Shown here: positions 54,181-63,515 of the stretch, one piece after another
Layout: every line of letters starts with the position of its first letter
Numbering within the stretch: the first letter of the stretch is position 1
Assembly: GCA_964418605.1 (NCBI GenBank)
Contig: CAYQLY010000003.1
Location: 221,765 to 285,764 of the forward strand
DNA length: 64,000 bases
Source of the DNA: CAYQLY01 sp964418605
GTDB taxonomy: Bacteria; Bacteroidota; Bacteroidia; Cytophagales; Cyclobacteriaceae
Direction of reading: 5' to 3'
Program-made: the position numbers and the translations under genes
Notes under the pieces: model-generated
Database searches by the model: none
What the model was told of the DNA's origin: nothing
What the model saw: only the letters and a program-made list of their open reading frames with translations

Positions 54181-56388
54181 ATGCGTATGAAAACAATCAT
54201 TAAAATTAGTATACTAGTATTTAACATCTTTTCTATTCATTCTATCTATGCACAATACTTAACTGGAAAAGTTATAGATAGTAAAAACAATAGCCTTCCT
54301 GGAGCCACTATCCATTGGTTAGAAATCAATCAAGGCGTAGCAACAGATTCACTTGGAAAATTTAAGATCAAGAAACCTACAACAGGCCATGGAATGCTTG
54401 TAACAAGTTATATCGGCTATCAAAATGATACAACTCATATTATGAGTGAAACGGAAATTACAGTTGTATTAGAAACAGTAGAAAATAAAATTAATGAAGT
54501 ACTCATTCAATCTAATTCCTCATTCATATCTAAACTCAACCCCATTAAAACACAAACGCTCACATCGAAAGAATTTAAAAAAGCAGCATGTTGTAACTTA
54601 TCAGAAAGTTTTGAAACTAATGCCTCTGTAGATGTCAGCTATACCGATGGGGCATCAGGTGCAAAACAAATTCAGATGCTAGGGTTAGATGGAGTTTATA
54701 CTCAGATTATGATTGAAAATATTCCAACTGTGCGCGGCCTTGCCTATCCTTATGGCATGGGCTATGTACCTGGTCCATGGATTTCTTCCATAGATATTAG
54801 CAAAGGCGTAGGCTCTGTTGCTAATGGGTATGAATCCATCACAGGACAAATCAATGTAGAATTAATAAAACCGGAATTAGGAGATCGCTTGTTTGTTAAT
54901 TTATACGCCAATCACCTTGGACGTGTAGAGGCTAATCTCTCCACTGCACAAAAATTAAATTCAAAGTGGAGCACAATTATACTGACACATGCGAGCAATT
55001 TAAGTCATCGCATCGATCAAAATAATGATGGCTTTATGGACATACCTACATTTACACAATATAATTTTTCTAATCGATGGAAATATGATGCAGAAAAAAT
55101 TAAAATTCATTTAACAGCAAAAATTTTAAAAGAAGATAGAACCGGAGGACAAACTTTTTTTTCTGAACAAACAGACCGCGGAACTACACAATCTTATGGT
55201 ACTGGTTCACATACGTGGCGAATGGAATTAGGATCAAAAATAGGAATTATTTATCCTAAAAAACCTCATAAAGGAATTGGGATTCTAAGCAATATCTCTA
55301 TACATAACCAGGATTCCTACTTTGGTCTTCGCAATTATCAAGGCACCCAACAAACATTATACACTAACTTTATTTACCAATCTATTATTCAAAACACACA
55401 ACATGAATACCGTGTCGGATTAAATTTTATAGCTGATAATTATAATGAATCATTAAATGACTCTACGTTTAAACGCACAGAGTTAGTGCCTGGCGTTTAC
55501 GGCGAGTACACGTATTCAAATCTAACTCAGCTCACTGTTGTAGCAGGAGGACGAATTGACTTTCATAATTTATATGGCATCATCCTAACGCCACGGCTAC
55601 ATATAAAATACGATATAACACCTACATTAACTGCAAGATTAGGTATAGGAAGGGGATTCCGAAGACCAAATGCTATTGCTGAAAATTTTCGAACATTAGT
55701 AAGCTCACGAAAACTATTTATAGATGAAGAAATCAAGCCTGAAATAGCCTGGAACACAGGCATCAGCTTACACCAAGTTTTTAATTTAAGTTCTCGAGAG
55801 GGATATATCGATTTTGAGGTTTATCGAACTCAATTTGAAAACCAACTAATTGTAGATATGGATAACTCATCACACGCTGTCCATTTTTATAACTTAAAAG
55901 GACAATCATTTGCCACAAGCTTTCAACTCGAAACTGAATACCAAGTAATAAAACGACTATCTATAAAAACAGCATATAAACTATATGATGTGAAAACAAC
56001 CATAAGCAATCAACTCATCGAACCTGTTATGATTCCCCTACATCGTTTTTTTATCAACCTCAACTATTCTACTAAACTAGAAAAGTGGAAATTCGATTGC
56101 ACAGCAAAATGGACAGGGGCCCAACGTCTACCTGCTATGTCTATAGCAAATGGTATTGAAATTATAAAACGAAATGCATCTTCATTTTGGCAGATCAATG
56201 CACAAATTACAAAAGTATTTAAGGTATGGGAAATTTATATAGGTGGCGAGAATCTAACAAACTTCAAACAAGAAAACCCAATTGTATCATCAGATAAACC
56301 ATTCGATCACGGATTTGACGCATCTATGATTTGGGGGCCACTCATAGGACAAGTATTTTATACAGGAGTAAGGTATACATTAAAATAA
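54181..56388 (+). CDS. TonB-dependent outer-membrane receptor, possible metal uptake
   Basis: Signal peptide to SIYAQ, then a carboxypeptidase-regulatory-like domain (LTGKVIDSKNNSLPGATIHWLEINQGVATDSLGKFKI), a plug with FKKAACCNLSESFETNASVDVSYTDGASGAKQIQMLGLDG, and a C-terminal barrel ending in an aromatic-basic tail (VRYTLK). The AACCNLSESFETN plug is typical of receptors near copper or other metal genes in Bacteroidota. With the adjacent CC-motif protein this suggests metal transport, which is inference. ATG 54181 is preferred over the TTG at 54154. Confidence 0.82.
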   Translation: MRMKTIIKISILVFNIFSIHSIYAQYLTGKVIDSKNNSLPGATIHWLEINQGVATDSLGKFKIKKPTTGHGMLVTSYIGYQNDTTHIMSETEITVVLETVENKINEVLIQSNSSFISKLNPIKTQTLTSKEFKKAACCNLSESFETNASVDVSYTDGASGAKQIQMLGLDGVYTQIMIENIPTVRGLAYPYGMGYVPGPWISSIDISKGVGSVANGYESITGQINVELIKPELGDRLFVNLYANHLGRVEANLSTAQKLNSKWSTIILTHASNLSHRIDQNNDGFMDIPTFTQYNFSNRWKYDAEKIKIHLTAKILKEDRTGGQTFFSEQTDRGTTQSYGTGSHTWRMELGSKIGIIYPKKPHKGIGILSNISIHNQDSYFGLRNYQGTQQTLYTNFIYQSIIQNTQHEYRVGLNFIADNYNESLNDSTFKRTELVPGVYGEYTYSNLTQLTVVAGGRIDFHNLYGIILTPRLHIKYDITPTLTARLGIGRGFRRPNAIAENFRTLVSSRKLFIDEEIKPEIAWNTGISLHQVFNLSSREGYIDFEVYRTQFENQLIVDMDNSSHAVHFYNLKGQSFATSFQLETEYQVIKRLSIKTAYKLYDVKTTISNQLIEPVMIPLHRFFINLNYSTKLEKWKFDCTAKWTGAQRLPAMSIANGIEIIKRNASSFWQINAQITKVFKVWEIYIGGENLTNFKQENPIVSSDKPFDHGFDASMIWGPLIGQVFYTGVRYTLK

Positions 56389-56397
56389 TAACAATCT

Positions 56398-57473
56398 TTA
56401 TCCAATTTCAATAACAACATCATCAGTGAGCGGATGGCCTACACACGTCAGAACATATCCTTCGCGAAGTTCAGAATCAGATAGGCCTTCCTCCTCATCT
56501 AATCGTACTTTTCCGGAAATACATTTGCCACGACAAGCTGTACATAATCCGCTTTGACAAGAATAAGGAAGATCGATGTTATTAGAAAGTGCTGAATCTA
56601 AAATCGTTTTTCCGGCAGGAACAACAAATACATATTCTTGTGAGTCATATATAACTTTTACTTGATGATCGACTTTCTCGCTAAATTCTGAATGAGTGGA
56701 CTTAGAAGAATGAGTTGAGGCAGCAAAGCTTTCCTTATGAATTTTTTCCTTAGGAACACCTATCTTTTGCAAAATCTCTACGGCTTGCTGCATCATACCT
56801 TCTGGCCCGCATATAAAATAATCTGTAGAACTTACCCCTAAGTCAGGAAATGAATGAATCAGCTCTTGGACTAAATCATAATGAATAAAACCATTATGGC
56901 CGGTCCATCCAACTGGTGGATGTTCCAAAATATGAGCTAGATGAAAACGATCAGGAAATATTTTTTTTAATTCATCCAATTGATTATAAAAAATGATCGA
57001 TTCTTTATTCCGGTTAGCATAAATAAGCGACGCATAGCTTTTAGGCTCTGCATGCAAAGTAGAAAGAGCTAAACTCATCAAAGGTGTNNNNNNNNNNGTG
57101 TAATGCCACTTCCTCCACCAATCAAAATGAGATGCCTACTTTGATTTAAATCAAAAGATGTTGTAAAGTTACCCATAGGCTCTAAAACCTCTACAATATC
57201 CCCCTCTTTAAGATATTGATTAACATAATTTGACATTTTACCTTTTTCAACTGCTTTGATAGTCACCGCTAATTCACTATCCACAAAAGGCGATGTACAC
57301 AATGAATAAGCCCTTCTTATTTTTTCCCCATCAATGGTTAAAATCAATGTAAGAAATTGTCCTGGCTTATACATAATCTGGCGATCAACAGGCTGATGGA
57401 AATAAACACTAACCGCATCGGCTGTTTCACGAACTATTTTTTTTACTTTCAAAAGATACGTATGACTACTCAT
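56398..57473 (-). CDS. FAD/2Fe-2S ferredoxin reductase (PaaE/HmpF-like), interrupted by a 10-N gap
   Basis: Encoded in two pieces, 57078-57473 and 56398-57081. N-terminal piece: FAD domain with MYKPGQFLTLIL, RRAYSLCTSP and the NAD motif LILIGGGSGIT. After the gap: LMSLALSTLHAEP, YASLIYANRNKESIIFYNQLDEL, the nucleotide-binding end YFICGPEGMMQQAV, and a plant-type 2Fe-2S domain PYSCQSGLCTACRGKCISG...VLTCVGHPL. It carries electrons from NAD(P)H to a partner. The two frames differ by the N run; they join without loss if the flanking ACAC overlap is used. A TAACTTTG box is 17 bases upstream. Confidence 0.88.
57088..57097. other. Assembly gap (ten N)
   Basis: Ten N inside the reductase gene. Left flank on the coding strand ends GGCATTACAC and the right flank begins ACACCTTTGATG. 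Overlapping ACAC gives GGC ATT ACA CCT TTG ATG, i.e. GITPLM, as the family needs, so the run is probably a placeholder. Confidence 0.9.
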
Positions 57474-57490
57474 AAAGTTAAAAATGGACT

Positions 57491-57498
57491 CAAAGTTA
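57491..57498 (-). promoter_or_regulatory. Putative -7 promoter element for the reductase
   Basis: Minus-strand TAACTTTG, 17 bases before the ATG at 57473. Confidence 0.5.
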
Positions 57499-57543
57499 AC
57501 TAAAGTCTTTTAAAAGACAGCTGGCTGGTTAAAGGGTTTTTTG

Positions 57544-57551
57544 TAGATTTG
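57544..57551 (+). promoter_or_regulatory. Putative -7 element directly upstream of purB
   Basis: TAGATTTG ends five bases before the ATG at 57557, so transcription would begin at or next to the start codon. Confidence 0.5.
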
Positions 57552-57556
57552 TTTCC

Positions 57557-58909
57557 ATGGAACTATCAGCCCTCACAGCACTATCACCTTTAGACGGACG
57601 CTACAGAGATCGCGTTGAGTCACTTATCCCTTATTTTTCAGAATGGGCTCTTTTTAAATATCGACTCACTGTTGAAGTTAACTACTTTATTGCACTGTGT
57701 GAAATTCCACTTCCCCAACTTATATCTTTCCCAAAAGAAAAATATGAAACACTTCGAAACCTCTATAATACCTTTTCTGAAAAAGACGCACTTGAAATCA
57801 AAAAGATAGAAAAAAATATCAACCATGATGTAAAAGCAGTAGAGTACTATTTAAAACAAAAACTACAAGCTCTAGATTTATCTGACTACGTAGAATTTAT
57901 TCATTTCGGACTCACATCACAAGACGTTAACAACACAGCCATTCCTTATAGTTTAAAATTAGCATCAAACACCATTGTTTCTCCAGCTATAGAAAAACTA
58001 ATTCAACAGCTCACTCAACTTGCAAATCAATGGGTAAGCATTCCAATGCTTGCTCATACACATGGGCAAGCAGCCTCTCCTACCACAGTCGGAAAAGAGT
58101 TATACGTTTTTGTAGAACGATTAGAAAACCAATTTAAACTTTTTCAATCGATTCCTTTCACTGCTAAGTTTGGAGGTGCGACAGGAAATTTAAATGCCCA
58201 TTATATAGCCTATCCAAACATCGATTGGATAAAGTTTAGTAATACATTTATTCATACTCAATTTGGATTAGAACGCAACCACTACAGCACCCAAATTGAA
58301 CATTACGATACTATCGCTACATTATGCGATAGTATGAAACGCATAGGAACTATTTTAATTGACCTCAATCGTGATTTATGGCAATATATCTCTATGAATT
58401 ATTTTTCACAAAAAATAAACTCAAATGAGGTAGGCTCTTCTGCTATGCCGCATAAAGTCAATCCGATTGATTTTGAAAATTCGGAGGGCAATCTAGGAAT
58501 AGCTAATGCCTTATTTGAATTTTTAGCAGCGAAACTTCCCATCTCACGACTTCAGCGCGACTTAACAGACTCTACGGTGCTACGAAATATAGGTATCCCA
58601 TTCGGTCATTTTTTAGTAGCTGTTCAATCACTCCAAAAAGGATTATATAAAATAGAGTTAAATCAAAAACATATTGAAAAAGAATTGAATGAGCATTGGG
58701 AAATTATTGCAGAAGCCATTCAAACTATTTTAAGAAGAGAGAAATACACAGAGCCTTATGAAAAAATAAAAAGTCTTACACGGAAAAATGAAAAAATAAC
58801 TAAAGACATTCTTCATCATTTTATTGACTCTTTGGAATTAAAAGAAGAAATAAAAAAAGAGTTAAAACAAATTACACCTTTTAATTATATAGGATATTTA
58901 AAATCGTAA
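57557..58909 (+). CDS. purB: Adenylosuccinate lyase
   Basis: Acts twice in purine synthesis (SAICAR to AICAR; adenylosuccinate to AMP). Family landmarks: LSPLDGRYRDRV at the start, FGLTSQDVNNTA, MLAHTHGQAASPTTVGKEL, and signature SSAMPHKVNPIDFENSEGN (about residues 295-313) with the catalytic serine. 450 residues is typical of the short bacterial form. Cytoplasmic. Confidence 0.96.
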   Translation: MELSALTALSPLDGRYRDRVESLIPYFSEWALFKYRLTVEVNYFIALCEIPLPQLISFPKEKYETLRNLYNTFSEKDALEIKKIEKNINHDVKAVEYYLKQKLQALDLSDYVEFIHFGLTSQDVNNTAIPYSLKLASNTIVSPAIEKLIQQLTQLANQWVSIPMLAHTHGQAASPTTVGKELYVFVERLENQFKLFQSIPFTAKFGGATGNLNAHYIAYPNIDWIKFSNTFIHTQFGLERNHYSTQIEHYDTIATLCDSMKRIGTILIDLNRDLWQYISMNYFSQKINSNEVGSSAMPHKVNPIDFENSEGNLGIANALFEFLAAKLPISRLQRDLTDSTVLRNIGIPFGHFLVAVQSLQKGLYKIELNQKHIEKELNEHWEIIAEAIQTILRREKYTEPYEKIKSLTRKNEKITKDILHHFIDSLELKEEIKKELKQITPFNYIGYLKS

Positions 58910-58935
58910 TCCTACACTATAAAAATACATCACTA

Positions 58936-59778
58936 TTAAATCAAATACCTAAAATAAAAATACATTTCGCCTACACCAATTAACAAAATCCAACTCATCG
59001 TCCACCAAAAAGATAACCCCAGACGATTAGCGCGATAATTATGTAAATAAAACATATATCCAAAACTAAGTATAGCACTTATAAGAGGAATGTATACTGA
59101 TATAATTCCGGAAATAAAATAAAAACAAATCCATGGTAACCATACCAGCACACCTACCATCATGATACTTGCCAGATGACCTATATAGTCCAACGCTTGA
59201 TCTTTTAAAAATACAAGAGCAAACAAAAATTGAAGAAACCAGCCTGCTATAAATAATACCATAACCTCATACGCTGCCTTCCATACAGAAATAGGCCCCA
59301 TGCTATATCGCAACGATATACCTACACATCCCATCAAAAAAACAGAACTCAAACAAACAATCAAAATATAGGCCACCCTATATTTAGGAACTCTATCAGG
59401 AAAACAATCACACCCAAATTTACTTTTCGGAAGCGCTATAATATAACGGTTATATGCCAATACTTTATATAAGAAAACAAAACAGGTATAAAAAAATGAA
59501 AACTGAAGGATAAAGCGAACCAATCGGTACTGAGCAGAAAAAATAAACGCAATACCTGCTGCACCATAAATAGTTTCTCCCCCATGAATATCAACCAGTG
59601 CCATCCCATTTTTAAATTGAGAAGGATCAACTTTATCAAAATACACCTGAGGCAACGACTGATATGCTCTTATTTGTTCTTTAGGAATAGATGTAAAAGA
59701 AGAAACCAAATCCTTCAACGACGTACATACTTTGCACTGACTATCGTAAATAATAAGCTTATCGTTTAATGGCATCAT
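58936..59778 (-). CDS. DCC-type thiol oxidoreductase fused to a membrane domain
   Basis: An N-terminal DUF393/DCC-like domain with YDSQCKVCTSL (CxxC, about residues 9-19), IYGAAGIAFIFSAQYRLV, then FGCDCFPDRVPKYRVAY and about five transmembrane segments (residues ~95-275). DCC proteins are predicted thiol-disulfide oxidoreductases. A second CxC lies in FGCDCF. The membrane extension may tie it to the inner membrane. Substrate unknown. It converges with purB. Confidence 0.7.
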   Translation of the reverse strand: MMPLNDKLIIYDSQCKVCTSLKDLVSSFTSIPKEQIRAYQSLPQVYFDKVDPSQFKNGMALVDIHGGETIYGAAGIAFIFSAQYRLVRFILQFSFFYTCFVFLYKVLAYNRYIIALPKSKFGCDCFPDRVPKYRVAYILIVCLSSVFLMGCVGISLRYSMGPISVWKAAYEVMVLFIAGWFLQFLFALVFLKDQALDYIGHLASIMMVGVLVWLPWICFYFISGIISVYIPLISAILSFGYMFYLHNYRANRLGLSFWWTMSWILLIGVGEMYFYFRYLI

Positions 59779-60015
59779 AAAAAAATAATTGTGTTAAAGT
59801 TAATCGTTATCACCTTAATTATATAAACTTTAAAAACTTTATACGTTTTTTAAGTTTATATATATATTAAAATAAAAAACAAGGCCATAAATTGAAAATT
59901 AGTTATATTTATTTGCAATAAACCATTAGCATAGTTGTAAAATACGATTTCTTACATTTCTAAAAAAACATATAAGATTTTTTTCACCCCATCTAAGCCC
60001 TACCACAAACCACCC
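59779..60015. other. Intergenic region, AT-rich, divergent promoters
   Basis: 237 bases between divergent genes. No strong TAnnTTTG match was found and no open gene. The alternating A/T runs around 59820-59880 contain short inverted repeats only. Confidence 0.5.
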
Positions 60016-60951
60016 ATGAAAAAAATACATCATAGCATTTATATTGGTCTTTTTCTGCTTATCCAAAACGGTATTGCATCAGCCCAGCACAGAGAAATAG
60101 TCTACAGTGAGCCTAATGATACCCTTAGAAATTTTTATTGGATATATAGGCCAATCAAAGAACCAAAAGCTGTATTGATTTTACTGCCTGGTTATTATCA
60201 AAGTCCACAGCAAGTCGATGAAGAAACAAATATCCCTGGATTAGCTGCTGAACATGGAATAGCTGTTGTTGTTCCTGTTTTTTCTGAAGGACTTATTGCC
60301 TTTTCGCTCAATACAACGTATCAATCTGATTTGGCATCCTTAATCAAAAAAATAGATATCAAATATAAATTGCAAGACAAAAAATTAATCATAGGCGGAT
60401 TTTCATTAGGAGGAAGTGGCGCAGTCAAATACACAGAATTAAGTTTTAAAAATCAAGGATGGAAGAAACCGCATGCTTTATTTGCTATTGATTCGCCATT
60501 GGATATGGAACGGTTTTATATGAGCGCATGGTATGCCCAACAAAAAGGATTAACTAATGATGAAAATAATTATTTTCTGAAACGATTAGAGAAAGAAATA
60601 GGGAACACCCCAAGCAAAAATATACAATCGTATTTAAACTTTTCACCCTATACCTATCGAGATACAACCTGTCAAGCCATACAATCATTAAAGTCTATGC
60701 CTGTGCGCTTTTATACAGAACCTGATATTAATTGGCAGATGGAAAACAGATCACGAAGTTATTATGATTTAAACAGCATCGATGGCGCTGCCTTTATTAA
60801 TGATTTACAAATTCTTGGTAATCGCCAAGCAACATTATTAACCACCACCGAAAAAGGATATAGAAAAACGACTCATCAGCGGAACCCTCATTCGTGGTCT
60901 ATTGTAGATCCAAAAGAACTCATCACATGGATTAATTCAATAATAAAATAA
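60016..60951 (+). CDS. Secreted alpha/beta hydrolase
   Basis: Signal peptide to GIASAQ (about residue 23). The alpha/beta-hydrolase core includes AVLILLPGYYQSPQ, an oxyanion-type start, and nucleophile elbow GGFSLGGSGAVKYTE (GxSxG, about residues 130-137). A C-terminal HSWSIVDP segment could give the catalytic His. Probable esterase or peptidase of the periplasm. Substrate unknown. It converges with rluD. Confidence 0.78.
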   Translation: MKKIHHSIYIGLFLLIQNGIASAQHREIVYSEPNDTLRNFYWIYRPIKEPKAVLILLPGYYQSPQQVDEETNIPGLAAEHGIAVVVPVFSEGLIAFSLNTTYQSDLASLIKKIDIKYKLQDKKLIIGGFSLGGSGAVKYTELSFKNQGWKKPHALFAIDSPLDMERFYMSAWYAQQKGLTNDENNYFLKRLEKEIGNTPSKNIQSYLNFSPYTYRDTTCQAIQSLKSMPVRFYTEPDINWQMENRSRSYYDLNSIDGAAFINDLQILGNRQATLLTTTEKGYRKTTHQRNPHSWSIVDPKELITWINSIIK

Positions 60952-60969
60952 AATAAAAAGGACTATAAA

Positions 60970-62013
60970 CTAATTATACTTAACATAATTTTCCCACTTC
61001 GCAAGAGCTTGTTGAAAATCAGCAGGAAGAGAAGAATCAAATTGCATTCGCTCACCTGTTTCAGGATGTTTAAAACCTAATGTCTTAGCATGCAGTGCCT
61101 GGCGAGGAATAAGTGCAAAACAATTCTCTACAAATGATTTATACTTTGAAAATACCGTTCCTTTTCTAATTTGATCTCCACCATATACCGAGTCATTAAA
61201 AATAGGATGCCCAATATACTGCATATGTGCACGTATCTGATGTGTGCGACCTGTTTCTAATTTACACTCTACTAAAGAAATATATCTATAAGACTCTATA
61301 ACTTTATAATGTGTAATAGCATCTTTACCATACTCTCCTTCCGGAAAAGCAGTCATCACACGACGATCTTTTAGACTTCTTCCAATGGCTACATTGATGG
61401 TTCCATGATCCGAATCAAATAATCCCCAAACCAAAGCCCAGTAGGTTCGCTCAATAGAATGATCATAAAATTGTTTGGCCAATGCTGTCATAGCCAACTC
61501 TGTTTTAGCAATGACTAATAATCCAGATGTGTCTTTATCAATACGATGAACAAGGCCTGGCCTACCTGATCCATTCTGTGTTGTAGGCAATTGTTGGAAA
61601 TGATAAACAAGTGCATTCACCAATGTACCTGTCCAATTATTATATGCCGGATGAACAACCATACCGGCAGGTTTATTAACAATCAATAAACTTTCATCCT
61701 CATATATAATATTCAATGGAATGGCCTCAGGAATAATAACATCTTCACGTGGAGGCTTTGGAAGAGAAATGGTAATCACATCTAACGGCTTAATCTGATA
61801 GCTAGGCTTCACCGATTTCCCATTAACTTGAACAGATGAAACATGGATCGCATTTTGAATTTTGCTTCGAGTAGCATTTTGAATACGATCCATTAAAAAT
61901 TTATCAATCCGAATCGAAGACTGGCCTTTATCAACTATAATCCGATAATGTTCATACCATTCATCGGTATCATCCATTTCTTCATATGTATTGTCATTTT
62001 CGTCCACCATCAC
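60970..62013 (-). CDS. rluD: Ribosomal large-subunit pseudouridine synthase D-like
   Basis: Makes pseudouridine in 23S rRNA helix 69 in the model RluD. An acidic N-terminus (MMVDENDNTYEEMDDTDEW), an S4-like domain (RIDKFLMDRIQNATRSKIQNAI), then the catalytic Asp in GLVHRIDKDTSGLLVIAKTE (about residues 150-169) and GRTHQIRAHMQYIGHPIFND. RluA/C/D family; D is the best fit by length. The start is 13 bases from the divergent PLP gene. Confidence 0.93.
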   Translation of the reverse strand: MMVDENDNTYEEMDDTDEWYEHYRIIVDKGQSSIRIDKFLMDRIQNATRSKIQNAIHVSSVQVNGKSVKPSYQIKPLDVITISLPKPPREDVIIPEAIPLNIIYEDESLLIVNKPAGMVVHPAYNNWTGTLVNALVYHFQQLPTTQNGSGRPGLVHRIDKDTSGLLVIAKTELAMTALAKQFYDHSIERTYWALVWGLFDSDHGTINVAIGRSLKDRRVMTAFPEGEYGKDAITHYKVIESYRYISLVECKLETGRTHQIRAHMQYIGHPIFNDSVYGGDQIRKGTVFSKYKSFVENCFALIPRQALHAKTLGFKHPETGERMQFDSSLPADFQQALAKWENYVKYN

Positions 62014-62014
62014 C

Positions 62015-62022
62015 TAACTTTG
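62015..62022 (+). promoter_or_regulatory. Putative -7 element upstream of the PLP enzyme
   Basis: TAACTTTG ends four bases before the ATG at 62027, predicting a leaderless transcript. It sits in the 13-base gap to rluD. Confidence 0.5.
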
Positions 62023-62026
62023 ATAT

Positions 62027-62944
62027 ATGTTTCCTATTCCACAGACTGAGATTCAACTACTCACTGATCCTTTTTTGGAACCTTATGGCATTAATCTATC
62101 CATTCATCGGCTAGATCGCATACATACGGCTCTATCAGGAAATAAGTGGTACAAACTTACACATAACTTAGCGGAAGCGAAAAGACAAAATCAAAACAAA
62201 CTACTAACATTTGGAGGAGCTTACTCGAATCACATCTATGCTGTAGCTGCTGCTGGTAAGGAATTTGGATTTGAAACAATAGGTGTCATTCGTGGAGAAA
62301 AAATGATGCCACTCAACCCTACCCTTTCCTTTGCAGAAAATGCTGGCATGACATTACATTTTATATCAAGACAGCTTTATAAAGAAAAAAATAACGAGGC
62401 ATTACTAATCGAATTAAAAAAACACTTCGGCGATTTTTATTTATTGCCGGAAGGAGGAACAAACGAATTAGCCGTACGTGGCTGCGAGGAAATCATCACC
62501 GCACAGTACAATGATTTTGACTATATTGTTTGTCCCGTAGGTACCGGCGGAACATTAGCCGGAATAATATCCGGATTAAATGGTCAAAAAAAAATAATTG
62601 GTATTCCTGTTTTGAATACTAATGGTTTTTTAGAAAAAACCATTGCCGAACTTCTTCTTCGCGTAAAACAAGAGATCCCGCATAACTGGAATTTAATCAA
62701 TGACTATACCTTCGGAGGATACGCCAAGTTCACAACAAACCTTATTACCTTTATTAATACATTTTACAAACGTACCGGCATTCCGTTAGATCCTATTTAT
62801 ACCGGCAAAATGGTTTATGGAATTTATGACCTCATCCAAAAAAACTATTTTAAAAAAGGAGAAAAAATACTCATTATTCATACCGGAGGATTGCAAGGAA
62901 TAGCCGGATTTAATGAGCGGTTTGGAAACCAAATCCTATTTTGA
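62027..62944 (+). CDS. PLP-dependent 1-aminocyclopropane-1-carboxylate deaminase/D-cysteine desulfhydrase family
   Basis: Fold type II PLP enzyme. PLP lysine in GNKWYKL (about residues 36-42), GGAYSNHIYAVAAAG (phosphate-like loop), VCPVGTGGTLAGIISGL, and YTGKMVYGIYDLI near the end. Members either desulfurate D-cysteine or open ACC; Bacteroidota proteins of this type are mostly of unproven substrate. 305 residues. Divergent from rluD. Confidence 0.9.
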   Translation: MFPIPQTEIQLLTDPFLEPYGINLSIHRLDRIHTALSGNKWYKLTHNLAEAKRQNQNKLLTFGGAYSNHIYAVAAAGKEFGFETIGVIRGEKMMPLNPTLSFAENAGMTLHFISRQLYKEKNNEALLIELKKHFGDFYLLPEGGTNELAVRGCEEIITAQYNDFDYIVCPVGTGGTLAGIISGLNGQKKIIGIPVLNTNGFLEKTIAELLLRVKQEIPHNWNLINDYTFGGYAKFTTNLITFINTFYKRTGIPLDPIYTGKMVYGIYDLIQKNYFKKGEKILIIHTGGLQGIAGFNERFGNQILF

Positions 62945-63076
62945 GTTTAGAAACATATTTTACTATACTATCTTATACTAATCGCGCGACACCTGGCCAA
63001 CCACCACGACAGATTTCCATCGACTGACGTCCCCATCCAACCTAAAAAAAGTACCCATCAACACATAATACACCAA
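62945..63076. other. Intergenic segment before the inverted repeat
   Basis: About 130 bases, partly richer in G+C than its neighbours, with no convincing gene. It lies between the PLP gene and the repeat linked to the toxin end. Confidence 0.4.
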
Positions 63077-63199
63077 CTGCCGCAAGCTTTCAGCTTGTGG
63101 CTTTTTATTATTTTCATCTCCTATTTTATAATCTCTACTCATGTTCTTTTCTCTTATTCCAACCTAGCCACAAGTTACGCTTCGCTAAACTTGCGGCAG
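63077..63199. repeat. Inverted pair of REP-like palindromes next to the toxin-immunity genes
   Basis: Left copy 63077-63101 starts CTGCCGCAAG and ends CTTGTGGC; right copy 63167-63199 starts GCCACAAG and ends CTTGCGGCAG. They are mutual inverse complements apart from their inner few bases, and each is itself an imperfect hairpin (GCCGCAAGCT with AGCTTGTGGC in the left one). Between them lie 65 AT-rich bases. The right copy ends eight bases before the immunity gene stop codon. Probably members of a dispersed palindrome family; could also end transcription. Confidence 0.85.
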
Positions 63200-63206
63200 T
63201 AGAGGG

Positions 63207-63515
63207 TTAATTACTAGATAAAAACCTTTTTAAGACGTCCAATTGATAAATTATATTTTGTTCACTAGTTTTCGTAGCATTCATCACACTTTTATCGTAT
63301 TGCCACAAATTAAAAATAGTGCCCCCCATCGTTATCTCTATTTTAAAGCCAGAATCACCTTTAACATTTATCACTATTTCATCGTTGAAAAATTCAACGC
63401 CCCAAAATGGACCATGTGATATTTCATTCAATAAATTATATTTTGGAAAATTTACTTTAAAGTAATCTTTTACTATCCCATTATTTTTATCAGCCCAATT
63501 CATAATTTTTTTCAT
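63207..63515 (-). CDS. Small protein, probable immunity protein of the adjacent toxin
   Basis: 102 residues, no signal peptide: NWADKNNGIVKDYFKVNFPKYNLLNEISHGPFWGVEFFNDEIVINVKGD and a second strand-helix part. It follows the toxin domain on the same strand with no intervening base, the usual toxin-immunity layout. Not a family I can name. It is adjacent to a palindromic repeat pair. The call rests on position and size. Confidence 0.55.
   Translation of the reverse strand: MKKIMNWADKNNGIVKDYFKVNFPKYNLLNEISHGPFWGVEFFNDEIVINVKGDSGFKIEITMGGTIFNLWQYDKSVMNATKTSEQNIIYQLDVLKRFLSSN

Noticed and set aside
57078..57097. Two separate reductase genes
   Set aside because: The FAD/NAD and 2Fe-2S parts belong to one known protein type and the break coincides exactly with the N run.
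63000..63060. Possible short ORF on the minus strand (26 codons)
   Set aside because: Too short, no start context and no homology that I recognise.
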